A stretch of 19,242 nucleotides of DNA from CALXZG01 sp034184445 (GCA_034184445.1 JAXFZX010000111.1:1-19242); one strand, 5' to 3'. Positions 1-7,672 are shown, counted from the stretch's first letter. Numbers and translations are program-made. The notes: generated from the letters alone by a model not told the origin.

Positions 1-111
1 ACCCTGCGTAAGTCAAAAGTTGCCGGTGGCAAGTTTTGACGCGCAAAGCAATGAGACTTCTGGGGAACAAGCCTGCCTCGCCAGACAAAGTTTTTGTGTT
101 AGTCGGAATTG

Positions 112-220
112 TATTATAGCCTTCAACAAAATGAGGGCTTTTTCTTTTAACCGCAAGACTTTCACCGACTCCGATAGTTGGACTTTCAAAAACAACTAAA
201 AATCGCAAACTATCGGACTC
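112..220. repeat. Dispersed repeat family 1, copy A
   Basis: Most divergent copy of a repeat seen again at 1775-1960, 2734-3056 and 5193-5492. It has a terminator-like hairpin (118-139) and a distal palindrome, CCGATAGTT at 171-179 against AACTATCGG at 208-216. On the minus strand a tract reads in the same frame as copies B and C and gives peptides of the form TIG(V/L)GE and PHF(V/L)EG(F/Y)NT. The palindrome lies just downstream of the leftward gene ending at 236, so it could also form the 3' end of that transcript. Bases 1-111 hold no gene I can support. Confidence 0.7.
118..149 (+). terminator. Rho-independent terminator-like hairpin in repeat A
   Basis: AGCCTTCA (118-125) pairs with TGAGGGCT (132-139) with one G-U pair, followed by a T-rich run on the plus strand. 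Equivalent hairpins occur in copies B (1858-1879) and C (2844-2861). They point rightwards, opposite to the neighbouring genes, so any native plus-strand transcript they end is not evident. Confidence 0.5.
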
Positions 221-235
221 TTAAATATGATTTCT

Positions 236-1711
236 TTAACCATTTTGATATTGTCGAGATAAAACAGTTGCTTGTTGTTCAGCAGAAAGTTTACCCTTTT
301 GGGTCTTTTCTTGTTCTTCTTCCTTTGTCCCAGAACATTGCGATAGTGTACGCTGAAGTCCTTTGGAAATTTGTGGATTATACGCAATAGGTTTTCCACC
401 ATTTTCAGCCGCTTCATTGAATTGATTAATCCGCCTTTGTTTTAAATTACCAGTAATTCTTGTATCTTTTGCTTCGTATAATTTTAGTAATTTTTGATGT
501 TCTGGGTTATTCAGATCAAGCCGCATTAGATAATACTCGCGTTTTCCACCATCTGGCAGATAATAAAAAAAGATATTTTTTAATGCATTTGTATGTGGGA
601 ACAAAGGTACTTCCTCTGGACCAGGAATCACAAAAGTTGATGGGGTCCTTTCGATTCCCCTATCTGGAAAATACGCTTCTTGCCCAGATGTATTATATTG
701 ATACAAAAATCCAAATCCCTCTTTACCAAAGTGCGCACTTTCATCACGTCGTGCATAACGTAACGCATATCTCATAAAAGGTGTTGCCATTGCCCAACTT
801 TTTCTTAAAACATGAGCTTCACGACTTTCTATATCAATATTGGCGGCAAAAGCTTTATCTCCTAAAACGCCCCCTCGCCATATGTAAGGTCTTCCTGTTT
901 TGTCGTTTTCTTCATCTAGGAAACGCAATGCGACATCATAGGTATTATCAACAACTCTTATTTTTTCATTAGACGTTGTTAATTGATCCAAATTTTTTAT
1001 TTTAGATAGTTCAGTAGATGGTTGTTTGGAAAAATCACGAATAAAATTATATGCAAAATCTCTTTTTTCTGAAACTGATTCTGTTCCAAAAGGAGAACGA
1101 AGCTGTTCAAAAGTGACTGGGGCTATATGTCCCCCAACGGCAAAACCACAACTCGACATTATTTTTTTTATTTTTGGTATCAAAGAATTGATCGTTTTTT
1201 TATCCATAAAAGGCGTCATAATACCATTATTCATTACCACAACTGTTGACGGATCTTGTGATTTTTCATCTTGCTTTTCTACTGCATTAATTCCTTGTTT
1301 TTTTAGAGTTTGAATTAATTTCGTAACTTCTTCTTTTGAAAATCTATTTCTATGTTTACCAGAACGCCCTATATGATCTCCACTTTCATCTTCCTCAATA
1401 AAGGCTCTAAGAAAAGTAGGATTATAAACGAGTGATATAGCTTTTTCATCTCCAAAATTGGGGTCCTTTTTACCTTCTGATGATTCCAAATATTTTTTTA
1501 AAAGCTCTTCATCAGAAAGTTCCGGATGCTCATCTCCCCCAACATAACTTCTGAATATATCCAGATATCCACGCGCAGTGCGTTCAAAAGGAATAACTAA
1601 ACTAACAGGTTCATTTTCAGGTAAATCTTTGATAAATCTTTCATCATCATAATCACGTACTTCTAATTTCTTTTTAAGTTCTTTAAACGCTTCCAAAATT
1701 TTTTCTGACAT
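236..1711 (-). CDS. Hypothetical protein, possible ADP-ribosyltransferase-like core
   Basis: A 491-aa soluble, charged protein with no signal peptide or membrane segment and no family I recognise with confidence. Residues 275-385 carry an order of motifs reminiscent of R-S-E type ADP-ribosyltransferases: WRGG at 278-281, an alanine/threonine-rich strand and helix SWAMATPFMRYALRYA at 305-320, an aromatic FLYQY at 335-339, and an EEV-x-LF segment at 366-371. The classical S-T-S motif is not clean, so this is a weak structural guess. The N-terminal 270 residues look like a separate helical region and the C-terminal 40 residues are Glu/Lys/Gln-rich. It is a single-gene module between repeats A and B. 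The ATG has only a weak upstream purine run. An effector or toxin role would fit but is not shown. Confidence 0.75.
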   Translation of the reverse strand: MSEKILEAFKELKKKLEVRDYDDERFIKDLPENEPVSLVIPFERTARGYLDIFRSYVGGDEHPELSDEELLKKYLESSEGKKDPNFGDEKAISLVYNPTFLRAFIEEDESGDHIGRSGKHRNRFSKEEVTKLIQTLKKQGINAVEKQDEKSQDPSTVVVMNNGIMTPFMDKKTINSLIPKIKKIMSSCGFAVGGHIAPVTFEQLRSPFGTESVSEKRDFAYNFIRDFSKQPSTELSKIKNLDQLTTSNEKIRVVDNTYDVALRFLDEENDKTGRPYIWRGGVLGDKAFAANIDIESREAHVLRKSWAMATPFMRYALRYARRDESAHFGKEGFGFLYQYNTSGQEAYFPDRGIERTPSTFVIPGPEEVPLFPHTNALKNIFFYYLPDGGKREYYLMRLDLNNPEHQKLLKLYEAKDTRITGNLKQRRINQFNEAAENGGKPIAYNPQISKGLQRTLSQCSGTKEEEQEKTQKGKLSAEQQATVLSRQYQNG

Positions 1712-1749
1712 TTTTTATTCTTTTTAAAACAAAACACATATATGGGTTT

Positions 1750-1778
1750 AGTAAAACATAAATTGATAGATAAGTCAA
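1750..1778 (-). promoter_or_regulatory. Putative sigma-70 promoter for the 491-aa gene
   Basis: On the minus strand TTGACT (1773-1778) and TTTACT (1750-1755) are 17 nt apart, placing a start about 30 nt before the ATG. The -35 box lies in the edge of repeat B. The -10 box is a poor match. Confidence 0.35.
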
Positions 1779-1960
1779 GATAGTTTTGCCAATTTTTCTT
1801 TTAAATCTTCCGATATTTGAGTCCGATAATCGCAAAGCAGCCAGCACCATGTATTAAAGCCCTCAAGAAAATGGGGGCTTTTTATTTTGTTTGCAGGCCT
1901 TTCGCCAAGTCCGATAGTCCGATTGTTAAAAATCACGAAAATTCCTCAATTATCGGACTT
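1775..1960. repeat. Dispersed repeat family 1, copy B
   Basis: The unit holds a 10-bp perfect inverted repeat (AAGTCCGATA at 1907-1916, TATCGGACTT at 1951-1960), a terminator-like hairpin (1858-1879), and a minus-strand coding-like tract ending in a TGA at 1775-1777. The tract translates in part to LLCDYRTQISEDLKEKL, closely matching copies C and D. The palindrome overlaps the stop codon of the nucleotidyltransferase gene. Confidence 0.8.
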
Positions 1961-2711
1961 AATTTTCCAATTTACCCCTTAGCTTAAATTTCGAAATATC
2001 AAATCCACCAAGGCTCTTGACAACAAAATCATACAAGCTCTGTATATTTTTTAAGTTTTGAGTTTTAAGCGCATCTAAAAATAGCTTTCTAAATTTTTTA
2101 TCAGGCAATTTTTGGATATGATACCTCTTTGCAAAATTCGGATTGCCTAAAATCTTTTCAATCTTAGCTAATGAAATTTTTGGAATTTGTTTCCCTTTAA
2201 AATATAAAATCATCAAATTTTCAAGCAACCGATTGTATATTAATCCTATTGACTTTTTTTCCTTTGATAAACTGTTAAGTTCGTCCATCAGGTCCCATAT
2301 ACCATAAAAATCAAAAGCCAAATCTGATACTTTATATTTAGGCATAGGCTTTTTAAAGAATTTACATGCTTCCTTTTGTAATTGCCTTATACAACCCTTT
2401 TTATCAAACAAGATTTTTCCATACGAAAACATATTGGAACAGCTTGTACGACCTCGTTGCAAATCACCTTTAAATTCATTCCGAATTTGTTTAATTGGAT
2501 TTATAAAATATTCTATTAAAATACCATCAACTATTTTGTTACCACGTTCACGCCAATTTTGTGAATCAGAAATGACAATATGAACATCAACATCAGAAAA
2601 TTTATTCTGATTCCCTGTGGCATAACTGCCGCACAAAAGAGCACCTTCAAAATAGGGTTTGTCTTGGTATTTTTCTAAAAATTTATATAATGCTTTTTCC
2701 CAATTTTTCAT
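1959..2711 (-). CDS. Nucleotidyltransferase-domain protein
   Basis: A 250-aa protein with a Pol-beta-type nucleotidyltransferase fold at the N terminus. GS at 28-29 is followed by SDVDVHIV, giving metal-binding Asp40 and Asp42, and the third carboxylate is probably Glu67 in the strand ILIEYFI. This G-S-x(10)-D-x-D layout matches stand-alone nucleotidyltransferases related to aminoglycoside adenylyltransferases and MNT proteins, which transfer a nucleotide to a small molecule or protein. Residues 110-250 are mainly helical and resemble the helical C-terminal domain found in such enzymes. No HEPN partner lies next to it, so a MNT/HEPN toxin-antitoxin pair is not supported. The AGGAGG site 4-5 nt before the ATG is very strong. 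It sits alone between repeats B and C. The substrate is unknown. Confidence 0.88.
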   Translation of the reverse strand: MKNWEKALYKFLEKYQDKPYFEGALLCGSYATGNQNKFSDVDVHIVISDSQNWRERGNKIVDGILIEYFINPIKQIRNEFKGDLQRGRTSCSNMFSYGKILFDKKGCIRQLQKEACKFFKKPMPKYKVSDLAFDFYGIWDLMDELNSLSKEKKSIGLIYNRLLENLMILYFKGKQIPKISLAKIEKILGNPNFAKRYHIQKLPDKKFRKLFLDALKTQNLKNIQSLYDFVVKSLGGFDISKFKLRGKLEN

Positions 2712-2732
2712 ATTGCCTCCTCATCCGTTTTC

Positions 2733-2761
2733 ATAATAACAAAATCTTTAATAGATTACAA
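2733..2761 (-). promoter_or_regulatory. Putative promoter for the nucleotidyltransferase gene
   Basis: Minus-strand TTGTAA (2756-2761) and TATTAT (2733-2738) have 17-nt spacing. The homologous stretch beside copy D (about 5193-5216) keeps TTGTAA but has a poorer -10, so the promoter-like edge belongs to the repeat rather than to the gene. Confidence 0.45.
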
Positions 2762-3056
2762 CTGTATTTTTTGTAATTTATCTTTCAAATTTTCTGTAAT
2801 CTTGGTCCGATAATCGCAAAGCAGCCCGCACCATGTGATAAATCCCTCAAGAAAATGAGGGCTTTTTCTTTTAACCGTAAGCCTTTCCACGAGTCCGATA
2901 CTCCGATTGTTAAAAATCACGAAAATTCTTCAATTATCGGACTGTTTTAACTGTCCTAAAATCCCTCTTGTGTTACCCAACCATTCGTCATAAAAAATTA
3001 AATGTAAAACTTGGGCAAAAGGAATTGTGTGGATAAGTGGTTTAAATGACCACCTG
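2734..3056. repeat. Dispersed repeat family 1, copy C (long form)
   Basis: The unit contains a promoter-like edge, the coding-like tract ending at the TAA at 2756-2758 (in part LLCDYRTKITENLKDKL), a hairpin (2844-2861), and a palindrome AGTCCGATA/TATCGGACT (2892-2900, 2935-2943). An extra 3' block at 2953-3056 is shared only with copy D. On the minus strand that block is open for about 40 codons and reads in part LIFYDEWLGNTRGILGQLK. It fills the 434-nt gap between genes. Nothing else is seen there except unremarkable AT-rich sequence at 3057-3145. Confidence 0.8.
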
Positions 3057-3145
3057 CCACAAATATTTTAATAATCTCTTTGTCAAGATGGATTGACCCT
3101 CTTTATAAAGTCGGTCTAAATATCTCTTTCTTTAAAAACTATCAA

Positions 3146-3904
3146 TCATTTTACACATAATAAACAACTTAAGATTGCCACGCAAACGGGTTTTAAAATC
3201 CAAATGAATGTGGTATGAATAGATCTTCCTTCTTTATAGGATAGATTGGCCCAAATTCCCTTACATACTCCTAAAACACCAATTTGATAAATTAGTAAGA
3301 GAAACATTCTTTCTGGGTGAATTGTACCCAAGTTAAAATTTTCTTGTGTTAAAACAGAGAGCACTGTTAAAAATGGTGCAGAAAGTATTGATGTAAAAAA
3401 AACAAAGGTGGAAACCGTATACTCTTCTTTTTTTTGTGTCATTTGCCCCAATGCCCAAGATAAACAGGAAAATATGGCTAATGTACACCCAATCAAACTG
3501 GTATAGTTTAAATCCTGTATCAGTAATATCATACATAGAATTGTAGAAAACAGTGCAATATTTTTTTTATGAATCATCATCCATAGAAAAGGAACTTGTA
3601 AATATTGAAATAAACCAATAGTTGTTGGTGATATATAGTTAAAGGATAAATAATTAAAACCATAATGGGCAACATTAAAAATAAGTGCAAATTGGAATAA
3701 AGGTCTTATCTGTACGTTTTTTATTTTGGTAAATGGCATAAAAATAAGGGCCAATAACCAAAATCGTATACTTAAAAATAGGAAAGGTGAAGAACCATCC
3801 AAGGCCATTTTAATGAAAGGATAGTTCAAGCTTTCAAAAAAAAGCACACAAAAAGCAAGCAATAATGTTTTCTGCTTATTATATTGAGGCAATCTTTCAC
3901 CCAT
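3146..3904 (-). CDS. EamA/DMT-family transporter, shortened
   Basis: A 252-aa integral membrane protein with about eight hydrophobic segments. The N-terminal unit reads like an EamA domain: a first helix, then PFIKMALDGSSPFLFLSIRF, matching the family's 'P..l..lRf' pattern. SWALGQ marks the start of the second EamA unit and LKPV the proline-valine of its late helix. Usual members have ten helices and about 290-300 residues. This one stops soon after the LKPV helix, and the loop between the two halves is also short, so the last helix or helices are missing. Its start overlaps the upstream stop as TAATG with no Shine-Dalgarno site, implying translational coupling to the pyruvyl transferase gene. 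It may export a metabolite or lipid-linked sugar handled by that enzyme, but this is inference. It could also be decayed. Confidence 0.75.
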   Translation of the reverse strand: MGERLPQYNKQKTLLLAFCVLFFESLNYPFIKMALDGSSPFLFLSIRFWLLALIFMPFTKIKNVQIRPLFQFALIFNVAHYGFNYLSFNYISPTTIGLFQYLQVPFLWMMIHKKNIALFSTILCMILLIQDLNYTSLIGCTLAIFSCLSWALGQMTQKKEEYTVSTFVFFTSILSAPFLTVLSVLTQENFNLGTIHPERMFLLLIYQIGVLGVCKGIWANLSYKEGRSIHTTFIWILKPVCVAILSCLLCVK

Positions 3905-5046
3905 TAATATTTCATATTCAATAACATTTTTTCTAAATCACCTTTTTGATATTTACTATAATAAATGATATTGTCATTTTTATACTGTTCATGTAGGTAC
4001 TTCATTTTATTTGGATAATGCGGGTGTGTATCATAGATAATAGAGATTGTCGGTTTTCCGTATTCCATAGATAGTAATGAAGCATGATAACGCATGTTGA
4101 TAAATAAGTCTGCTCCTTTTATCATCAATAGCATGGAATCTACATTTTTATATTCTGGGGCAATAAAATATGAAACACCATCAAAATTAATCTCTTTTAT
4201 TAAGTTTTCAAACATCTTAACGTCATGATAGGAGCGATTAAAAAAAGGTAAAAAGCAAATTTCATATTGATTCCCTGTGCGTTTAATAAATGATATGATA
4301 TCTTTAATAAACTCTACGTGCTTCTTATCGGTTTCAGGTGAAGAATTAATTAACGTAACGGCTAGGATTTTTTTCTTATCATATGAATAAGCCAAATCCT
4401 TTACAAGTTTTATTTTTTTCTTATCCATACCGAGATTTGTTAATAATTTAAGCGAGTATGTATCTCGAACAGAAAATTCATCACAATTGGATATAATATA
4501 GTTCAAATTAGAAATATATTTTTTGTCTTTCAATTCTTTATTTGCCGAAACTGCAAGCCATCTGACCTTTTTATTTTTCTCTAGCATCATTTTTGAAAGT
4601 GATATCATCATAGAGGGGGAAGACAGGGGATTGTTTTGAGTTTCATCTAGATGTGCCCCTCCCCCTATAATTAGTTCATCAAAAAAATCTGCTGCTGAAG
4701 AAAGGGCTTCAACCGATTTAGGTGCATAATATGCAAAAATACCCGGGAATTGTTTAAAATTATATCTAGGAGATGGGAAGAAAACAACTGATATTTCCGC
4801 ATTTGAAAAATCGATTATTTTTTTCTTTAAAAGAGTCTCTAACATTAGTTCATCCCCATAATTATAATGTCCATAATAGCCCATAATTAAAATTTGTCTT
4901 TTCATTTTATTATGAGCTTCAAATGACGAGCCCAAAAAAGGCTTGGGTTCAACATAATATATGGAATCTTTTGCGGGAGGGGACGCGAATGCAATGAACA
5001 TATAAAAAGTTATTAACACAAAACACATAAATTTTATTATTTTCAT
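3904..5046 (-). CDS. Polysaccharide pyruvyl transferase-family protein with signal peptide
   Basis: A 380-aa protein. From residue 48 it follows the polysaccharide pyruvyl transferase (CsaB/WcaK-like) fold: a glycine-rich first loop MGYYGHYNYGDE (55-66), a second loop IGGGAHLDE near residue 125, and the C-terminal nucleotide-site region MRYHASLLSMEYGKP near residue 320. Family members move pyruvate from PEP to cell-surface sugars in the cytoplasm. Here residues 1-21 are a hydrophobic signal peptide (ending AFA-SPP) followed by a 25-residue linker, which would export the catalytic domain. A cytoplasmic start at Met48 has no clear ribosome site, so the long form is favoured. The gene starts inside an ATGA overlap with the 41-aa gene and ends in a TAATG overlap with the transporter gene. 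Confidence 0.85.
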   Translation of the reverse strand: MKIIKFMCFVLITFYMFIAFASPPAKDSIYYVEPKPFLGSSFEAHNKMKRQILIMGYYGHYNYGDELMLETLLKKKIIDFSNAEISVVFFPSPRYNFKQFPGIFAYYAPKSVEALSSAADFFDELIIGGGAHLDETQNNPLSSPSMMISLSKMMLEKNKKVRWLAVSANKELKDKKYISNLNYIISNCDEFSVRDTYSLKLLTNLGMDKKKIKLVKDLAYSYDKKKILAVTLINSSPETDKKHVEFIKDIISFIKRTGNQYEICFLPFFNRSYHDVKMFENLIKEINFDGVSYFIAPEYKNVDSMLLMIKGADLFINMRYHASLLSMEYGKPTISIIYDTHPHYPNKMKYLHEQYKNDNIIYYSKYQKGDLEKMLLNMKY

Positions 5047-5168
5047 CTTTGCTCCCTTAAACTATATTCTTCTACAATTATATCTTCTTTTGTATATTCT
5101 TTCAAAGGTTCTGCAAATACAACAGTGGAAAATAATGATAGCAAAGATAATCCAAATAATTTTTTCAT
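5043..5168 (-). CDS. 41-aa secreted peptide precursor
   Basis: A small gene with a good ribosome site (AAAGGAG, 5-6 nt before the ATG). It encodes a classical signal peptide: MKK, a leucine-rich core, then STVVFA, with likely cleavage after Ala19. The mature peptide would be about 22 residues and acidic (EPLKEYTKEDIIVEE), ending REQR. The stop overlaps the start of the pyruvyl transferase-family gene as ATGA, so it is the first gene of that operon. Either it is a genuine exported micropeptide, or it is a leader that delivers ribosomes to the next gene, or the remnant of a longer protein. Its peptide is not homologous by eye to the signal region of the next gene. Confidence 0.6.
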   Translation of the reverse strand: MKKLFGLSLLSLFSTVVFAEPLKEYTKEDIIVEEYSLREQR

Positions 5169-5192
5169 AAAATTCTCCTTTTTCTTTCGAGG

Positions 5193-5492
5193 CTAGCAAA
5201 ATTTTTAATGAATTACAAGCTTATTCAAATATTATGTCAATATATTTTTGTAGTTTTTCTTTCAACTCTTCTGTAATGGTAGTTCGATAATTGCAAAGTA
5301 GCCCGCACTATTACAAAAATAATGCCCTGATTTTTAGGACATTTTTTCTTTTAAAAACGATGTTACACCCCATGGTTACAGTATTAAAGGGGTGTGATGA
5401 CTAACCTAAAATCCCACTTTTTTTACCCAACTATTCGTCGTAAAAAATTAAATGAAAAACTTATGTAAAGGAATTAAATAACCATCTGTTCT
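5193..5492. repeat. Dispersed repeat family 1, copy D (degenerate long form)
   Basis: Aligns over its whole length with copy C, including the 3' block (5403-5480 against 2953-3025). In the coding-like tract the C-terminal reading (YRTTITEELKEKLQK) is kept but the upstream part has stops. The usual palindrome is replaced by ACACCCC/GGGGTGT (5365-5371, 5389-5395), which may serve as the end of the lipid-transport operon. With copy C it forms direct repeats flanking the three-gene module at 3146-5168. The remainder up to 5552 shows nothing else. Confidence 0.75.
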
Positions 5493-5552
5493 TAGGTCTT
5501 CCTTGCCCTTCACAGCCAAATGTCATAATTTATTGTAAATGGTATATGATAT

Positions 5553-6122
5553 TCATTTTTTAATTAAAGCATGTGCAATATTTTGGCTTAGTCTGGTCAA
5601 TAACTGACCATATCCGTTTGCTAAATCATCATAGGATTTTCCTATTTGAACAGAATCTGCGAATTTGTTGCGGATAAGTGTTTGACCGGATTTGTTTTTA
5701 ATGGTGTACCACGCGACCAATTCTGCTTGATCACCTAATATAGCATTCATTTTGACAACTTCCACCGAGATAACTCTGTCAAATTGTTCCAAACCATACT
5801 GATTCATTTTGATTTGGGCAGAGGGCAAAAGTGCACTTAAATCTTCCACCAAAACACGTGTCATCAAAACAGAGGGGTTTTCTACCCAGCGATTATATTC
5901 GGAAATCACTATTTCAGGTGAATTTTTATTTTGTGTTGCAATTTGCGGACGATCCATATATTTTGGTAATTGGACCCGTACAACCCCCACAAAGGATTTA
6001 CATGAATTTGAAATACTTGGGCTAGGTTCGCTTGCCAGAGTATAAAACTTGGATGTCTGGCTGGTTCCGAAAACACAGGCCGTTAAAAGAAAGCAAAGTG
6101 TTAAAATTTTTAAAAAGCGCAT
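5553..6122 (-). CDS. ABC-type transport auxiliary lipoprotein (PqiC-like)
   Basis: A 189-aa lipoprotein with the lipobox LTAC placing the lipidated cysteine at 16, so it is attached to the inner face of an envelope membrane. The body matches the ABC transport auxiliary (PqiC/DUF330-type) family: KFYTLAS, then VVRVQLPKYMDRPQIATQ, a strand ending in YNRWVENPS, and MTRVLVEDLSALLP. Such proteins work with MCE proteins in moving lipids between inner and outer membranes. It starts one base after the stop of the MCE gene and is the last gene of the operon. Confidence 0.88.
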   Translation of the reverse strand: MRFLKILTLCFLLTACVFGTSQTSKFYTLASEPSPSISNSCKSFVGVVRVQLPKYMDRPQIATQNKNSPEIVISEYNRWVENPSVLMTRVLVEDLSALLPSAQIKMNQYGLEQFDRVISVEVVKMNAILGDQAELVAWYTIKNKSGQTLIRNKFADSVQIGKSYDDLANGYGQLLTRLSQNIAHALIKK

Positions 6123-6123
6123 T

Positions 6124-6921
6124 TTATTCTCCTTTCTTACCTTTTATCAGTGCCTCTGGATGGCGTTCCAGGTAGTCCGTTAAGTTTTGCAAAGATTTGG
6201 CCGCATCAGACACATCTTGCAATGTTTTATTGAAGTTTGAAATAGTTTCTTCACTGCTGCCAGCAATTTTTGACATAGTCTTGTCTAAACTTTCTGCACT
6301 TTTGGTCATGGCCGGCAATAACACGGGTAATTCTTTTCCTAACAGCTCTGTTATACGATTAAATTGCGTAACGGCTGCTTGTAATTCCAATTTATCTAAC
6401 CCTTTAGACAGTTCTTCCGTTTTGGATAGAACCGTTGGAATCTGCAAGAAATTTTCTTCATCTCGCCCATGAACTTCTTTAATTTTAGTATCTGGCAACA
6501 TAACCAACTCAATTCCTAATTGTCCTGTTAACAAACTTTGTGTCGCCAATCTGGCACGTAAGCCCCGTTCAATTAAAGCATTTAACAAATCATCATCCTT
6601 TTGCCATATTTTTTCCCACATAGAAGCTTCTTCTGCATCTTCAAACGGATACATCCGAATATAAACGGGTATTTGAAATTGTAAATCTTTTGGATCTGCT
6701 ACCAAACGGATGCGGATAACTTTACCCACCTCTACCCCTTGAAAGACAACAGGGGAACCTTCTGATAGCCCTTGAATAGATTCGTGAAAATACATAACAT
6801 AAACACCATCTTCATCTGCGCGTATCTTTTGCCATATGGATTGTCCGATCAATCCGAAAAATAAGGTAAAGCCGATGACCAAAAACAATCCTATTGCTTT
6901 TTTATTTGGTTCTTTTTTCAT
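6124..6921 (-). CDS. mlaD: MCE-domain periplasmic lipid-binding protein
   Basis: A 265-aa protein. One N-terminal membrane helix (about 8-28) anchors an MCE domain (about 38-150, including GLSEGSPVVFQGVEVGKV) in the periplasm. The C-terminal 100 residues are amphipathic, with repeated LDKTMSKI/FNKTLQDVSD-like helices as in MCE proteins that form the hexameric channel. The tail YLERHPEALIKGKK is shared with PqiB-type and many alphaproteobacterial MCE proteins. It binds phospholipid for an Mla-type pathway; direction of transport cannot be told. The start overlaps the end of the ATPase gene by 20 nt. The symbol is by family position; a PqiB-like name would fit about as well. Confidence 0.92.
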   Translation of the reverse strand: MKKEPNKKAIGLFLVIGFTLFFGLIGQSIWQKIRADEDGVYVMYFHESIQGLSEGSPVVFQGVEVGKVIRIRLVADPKDLQFQIPVYIRMYPFEDAEEASMWEKIWQKDDDLLNALIERGLRARLATQSLLTGQLGIELVMLPDTKIKEVHGRDEENFLQIPTVLSKTEELSKGLDKLELQAAVTQFNRITELLGKELPVLLPAMTKSAESLDKTMSKIAGSSEETISNFNKTLQDVSDAAKSLQNLTDYLERHPEALIKGKKGE

Positions 6922-7672
6922 AAGAGACTCCTCTAGTTAAAAATTCATAAACTTGTGCATTGGGCGGATTTTTAAGTAGTTCCTTTGGATTTCCTTTTGC
7001 TGATATGGTCTGAATGGTTTTATCCAAAAAGATGCTGTTCTTTCCAACAGCAAACAGCGAAGGCAGTTCATGTGTCACAACAATAATGGTTGTTCCCAAA
7101 CTTTTGTTGATTTCTAAAATCAAATCATCCAGATTCTTGGAACTGATAGGATCTAATCCTGCCGATGGTTCATCAAAATAAACAATTTCTGGATTCAATG
7201 CCAAAGCACGGGCAAGCCCTGCACGCTTACGCATACCCCCACTAATTTCTGACGGATAATAATTTTCAAATCCTGCCAATCCGACTAAGGCCAGTTTAAA
7301 GGCAACAATATCATGAATTCTACTTGATCTATATTGTGTATATTGTTGCAATGGTAAAGCCACATTTTCCCCCAAAGTCATTGAACTGAATAAGGCGCCG
7401 CTTTGGTATAAAATCCCCGAATGCTTCATTATTTCCAGTTTTTGAGAATTGGTTGCTCGTCCTATTTCAATGTCTTGAATATAAATCTGTCCATTTTGTG
7501 GGGGAATCAATCCTGTCAAAGTGCGTAGCAGTGTACTTTTGCCACAACCTGATCCACCCATAATGATAAAAATATCCCCTTTTTGAACATCAAAGGTCAA
7601 ATTTTTCATAATGGTATTATCACCATAGCCGATATCTAAATTTTCCACATGAATGATTGGATTTTGGTTCAT
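6902..7672 (-). CDS. mlaF: MlaF-type ABC transporter ATPase
   Basis: A 256-aa ABC ATPase with all motifs intact: Walker A GGSGCGKST (39-47), Q-loop Gln90, signature SGGMRKR (144-150), Walker B IVYFDE (163-168) and switch His201. The SGGMRKRAGLARA signature is characteristic of the MlaF/Mkl branch rather than generic importers. It powers the MlaE permease in phospholipid transport at the inner membrane. The ATG overlaps the permease stop (TGATG), so translation is coupled. Confidence 0.95.
   Translation of the reverse strand: MNQNPIIHVENLDIGYGDNTIMKNLTFDVQKGDIFIIMGGSGCGKSTLLRTLTGLIPPQNGQIYIQDIEIGRATNSQKLEIMKHSGILYQSGALFSSMTLGENVALPLQQYTQYRSSRIHDIVAFKLALVGLAGFENYYPSEISGGMRKRAGLARALALNPEIVYFDEPSAGLDPISSKNLDDLILEINKSLGTTIIVVTHELPSLFAVGKNSIFLDKTIQTISAKGNPKELLKNPPNAQVYEFLTRGVSYEKRTK

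Noticed and set aside
13..195. 60-codon minus-strand ORF in repeat A
   Set aside because: It lies across the repeat hairpin and has no ribosome site, and its frame is not the one conserved with copies B and C.
1026..1313. 95-codon plus-strand ORF inside the 491-aa gene
   Set aside because: Antisense shadow of a well-supported longer gene.
1959..2711. MNT/HEPN toxin-antitoxin pair
   Set aside because: No HEPN-domain gene lies beside the nucleotidyltransferase; the adjacent sequence is repeat.
5809..6045. Plus-strand ORFs across the lipoprotein gene
   Set aside because: Antisense of a recognised lipoprotein gene; no ribosome site.
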